Below, one piece after another: positions 16,136 through 17,827 of a DNA stretch of 17,827 bases. The notes beneath the pieces were generated by a model. That model was given only the letters and a program-made list of their open reading frames with translations. It was not told where the DNA came from and made no database searches. Origin of the DNA: Flammeovirgaceae bacterium (lineage in GTDB: Bacteria; Bacteroidota; Bacteroidia; Cytophagales; Cyclobacteriaceae); assembly GCA_947457025.1 (NCBI GenBank), contig CANGUI010000009.1, positions 1 to 17,827 of the forward strand, given 5' to 3'. Each line of letters opens with the position of its first letter. The stretch's first letter is position 1. A program made the translations under genes and the position numbers.

Positions 16136-16176
16136 CATATCGGATCACCATTACCGAACAACGTGTAACGATTTTT

Positions 16177-16250
<74 letters not shown>

Positions 16251-16257
16251 ATCTGGT

Positions 16258-16277
16258 CGCCATCCGTTTTGATGGCG
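16258..16277 (-). other. Hairpin in the tRNA-Gly leader
   Basis: CGCCATC, six bases, GATGGCG: a 7-bp stem lying between the promoter and the mature 5' end of tRNA-Gly. It may mark the 5' leader removed by RNase P. Confidence 0.4.
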
Positions 16278-16297
16278 GGTTCCCCCGAAAGGGACTG

Positions 16298-16328
16298 CAA
16301 ATTTAAGCCCCGCATCACAAAATCCAAA
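16298..16328 (-). promoter_or_regulatory. Bacteroidota-type promoter for tRNA-Gly
   Basis: On the minus strand TTTG (16328-16325), 19 bases, then TAAATTTG (16305-16298): an exact match to the Bacteroidota primary-sigma consensus TTTG..TAnnTTTG. Transcription would start about 16291, some 40 bases before the tRNA. Confidence 0.75.
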
Positions 16329-16425
16329 TTGGCCGCCAAAATATGGGGCTGCCGACGCCTGCCTGCCGCCAAAACTTTTACCGCGAAATGCGGACTTTTT
16401 CCCCTTTCTTTGTGTTGAAACAGTG

Positions 16426-17055
16426 ATGAATCAGGCTCAGACCATTGCCCACTATCAGCCGCTGCTGCACCGCATCGCCTACAACCTGGTGCGCTGCCAG
16501 CACGATGCCGAAGACATTGTGCAGGAAACATTTACACGCTGGCTCACGGTGGACCCGCAACAGATTGAAAACACCAAGGCCTACCTGATCCGCGCGGTTA
16601 CCAACAACTGCCTCAACCACCTCCAGGCGCTCAAGCGCAAGAAGGAGGAATACTTCGACTCCTGGCACATGCCGGAGTTCCTTGCCCGCTGGACGAAGGA
16701 AATGAACCTGCAAGCCCTCGACATGGATGTGCACCTGCAGGAGGCATTCCGCGTGCTGCACCACAAGCTTGAGCCGCTGGAGCGCGCCGTATTTGTGCTG
16801 AAAGAGGTGTTCGACTGGGATTATAACGAGTTGACAGCCGCCCTCGACAAAAAAAAGGATCACTGCCGCCAGCTGCTGGCGCGGGCCCGTAAAAAGCTGG
16901 ATTCCGAGACGGGCACCCTGCACCTGGACCTGCCCGATGCCCAAACGCTCATTAGCCGTTTCCGCGCCTCCTGTGATGTAGGCAATGCCACTGACTACCT
17001 GCTGCAACTGAAAAAAGACATTGCAGAGGCCGTTCAGAAAAAAATCAGCAAATAA
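16426..17055 (+). CDS. ECF-type RNA polymerase sigma factor
   Basis: The 209-residue protein has a sigma-70 region 2 at about residues 5-75 (YQPLLHRIAYNLVRCQHDAEDIVQETFTRW, with the D-A-E-D-I-V-Q-E-T-F polymerase-binding motif) and a region 4 at about 115-160 (LEPLERAVFVLKEVFDWDYNEL then KDHCRQLLARARKKL). About 45 further residues follow, without the SnoaL-like domain of longer SigJ-type (ECF41) proteins, although the two core regions read like that group. The start is ATG 16426; a GTG directly before it is also in frame. No anti-sigma gene is adjacent in the window. It is divergent from tRNA-Gly and 98 bases upstream of the desaturase, which could be a target or an unrelated neighbour. Confidence 0.92.
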   Translation: MNQAQTIAHYQPLLHRIAYNLVRCQHDAEDIVQETFTRWLTVDPQQIENTKAYLIRAVTNNCLNHLQALKRKKEEYFDSWHMPEFLARWTKEMNLQALDMDVHLQEAFRVLHHKLEPLERAVFVLKEVFDWDYNELTAALDKKKDHCRQLLARARKKLDSETGTLHLDLPDAQTLISRFRASCDVGNATDYLLQLKKDIAEAVQKKISK

Positions 17056-17061
17056 TTCCCC

Positions 17062-17092
17062 GGGTTTGTCACAAACCCCCTGCCGGGTTTGT
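17062..17092 (+). promoter_or_regulatory. Three-segment, mutually exclusive hairpin
   Basis: GGGTTTGT (17062-17069), ACAAACCC (17071-17078), GGGTTTGT (17085-17092). The middle segment can pair with either neighbour (8 bp each; the downstream pairing has a six-base loop). It lies 6 bases past the sigma factor stop and 62 bases before the desaturase start. The arrangement resembles an attenuator or a double terminator, but there is no T-tract. Confidence 0.45.
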
Positions 17093-17153
17093 CTTACACA
17101 TATCCACCCGTAAAGACCGGGAGGGAAACGTATTCCTAAAACCGAACCTGCTC

Positions 17154-17827
17154 ATGCTCATTATTCTTTCCTTTTTTGTTGCGCACTGGTATCTGTCGCT
17201 TTTTTTCCAGACGTTCTTCCTGCATCGGTATGCCGCCCACAAGGCGTTTACCATGAACAAAACCACCGAGAAGATCTTCTTTGTGCTGACCTGGATTTTC
17301 CAGGGTTCCAACTACCTGAGCCCGTATGGCTATGGGGTGATGCACCGCATGCACCACGCCTTTGCCGACACGGAAAACGATCCACACTCGCCCTCCTACG
17401 ATGAAACGATCTGGAACATGATGTGGAAGACGAAGACGATCTATTCGGCCATAGCCAACCGCAAGATGGTGGTGGATGCGCGGTTCACCGAGGGCGTGCC
17501 GCAGTGGGAGCCGTTCGATCGCTTTGCGCGCTCGTGGCCGTCGCGCCTGCTGTGGGGGTCGCTCTATGTGCTGTTTTACATGCAGTTTGCCACTACCTGG
17601 TGGCTTTGGCTGCTGCTGCCGATTCATTTTCTGATGAGCCCGCTGCACGGCGCCATCATCAACTGGTTTGCTCACAAGTACGGCTACCGCAACTTCGAGG
17701 TGGGCGATACGTCAAAGAATTTTTTGCCCGTGGATTTTCTGATGATGGGCGAGAGCTATCACAACAACCACCACAAAAACGGGGCGCGCGCCAACTTTGG
17801 CGGTATCCGCTGGCACGAGGTGGATCC
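17154..17827 (+). CDS. Membrane fatty acid (acyl-CoA type) desaturase, 3' partial
   Basis: The frame is open from the ATG at 17154 to the window end (224 codons visible). All three histidine clusters that hold the di-iron centre are present: HRYAAH (residues 24-29), HRMHH (64-68) and HNNHH (about 203-207, in GESYHNNHHKNGA). Hydrophobic segments lie at about 2-22, 40-60 and around 140-165. Family members introduce a cis double bond into fatty acyl chains, using oxygen and an electron donor, in the inner membrane, and help adjust membrane fluidity. The N-terminus is short compared with many relatives, so an upstream start is possible, but I see no in-frame Met within the preceding 50 bases. A GGGAGGGA at 17119-17126 is too far away to act as its ribosome site. 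Confidence 0.93.
   Translation, partial: MLIILSFFVAHWYLSLFFQTFFLHRYAAHKAFTMNKTTEKIFFVLTWIFQGSNYLSPYGYGVMHRMHHAFADTENDPHSPSYDETIWNMMWKTKTIYSAIANRKMVVDARFTEGVPQWEPFDRFARSWPSRLLWGSLYVLFYMQFATTWWLWLLLPIHFLMSPLHGAIINWFAHKYGYRNFEVGDTSKNFLPVDFLMMGESYHNNHHKNGARANFGGIRWHEVD

Noticed and set aside
17822..17827. The window ends exactly on GGATCC (BamHI site)
   Set aside because: Could mark a clone boundary, but a six-base match is weak evidence and the other end shows no such site.

Overview
The window looks like a chromosomal segment from a member of the Bacteroidota, probably Cytophagales or a close relative. The indications are a giant surface protein ending in a gliding-motility-type (type B, CHU_C) type IX secretion sorting domain, a Bacteroidota-style promoter (TTTG, 19 bases, TAAATTTG) in front of a tRNA, a Bacteroidota-type Crp/Fnr regulator, and a SPOR-like/OmpA envelope protein. 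Base composition is moderate to GC-rich. Both ends of the window cut through genes.

Layout. Positions 3-7868 (+) hold the 3' 2.6 thousand codons of a modular secreted adhesin-like protein: two beta-helix modules, Ig/PKD-like modules, about seven CARDB-like domains, a bacterial repeat domain, four Ig-like repeats and a C-terminal T9SS signal. Next comes a leftward OmpA-domain gene (7955-8527/8560) whose 5' side abuts a broken transposase start and a mobile-element end. After about 0.9 kb with no credible gene there is a rightward SPOR-like/OmpA envelope protein (9591-10508).

Positions 11093-13552 form a leftward cluster: a Crp/Fnr-family regulator, a small integral membrane protein translationally coupled (ATGA) to an SMR-type multidrug exporter, and an NAD(P)H oxidoreductase broken by two compensating frameshifts. 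A leftward outer-membrane beta-barrel gene (14096-14755) follows upstream. It has a perfect FNR-type box 52 bases before its start, which suggests control by the nearby Crp/Fnr protein or a relative.

Positions 13743-13844 can fold as an 11-bp stem enclosing three hairpins and are an RNA candidate. Positions 14957-15248 are a MITE-like inverted-repeat element whose right end matches the end of the broken transposase copy at 8697-8776. Positions 15571-15720 are a GC-rich palindromic repeat island. Then come leftward tRNA-Leu(TAA) and tRNA-Gly(GCC) with a terminator between them and a good promoter, a rightward ECF sigma factor, an odd three-segment hairpin, and the start of a membrane fatty acid desaturase that runs off the window.

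The most notable items beyond routine genes are the matching IS/MITE ends with a transposase remnant, the FNR-box/promoter geometry near a Crp/Fnr gene, the branched-stem RNA candidate, and the mutually exclusive hairpins between the sigma factor and the desaturase. All family names come from reading the translations; no database search was possible.
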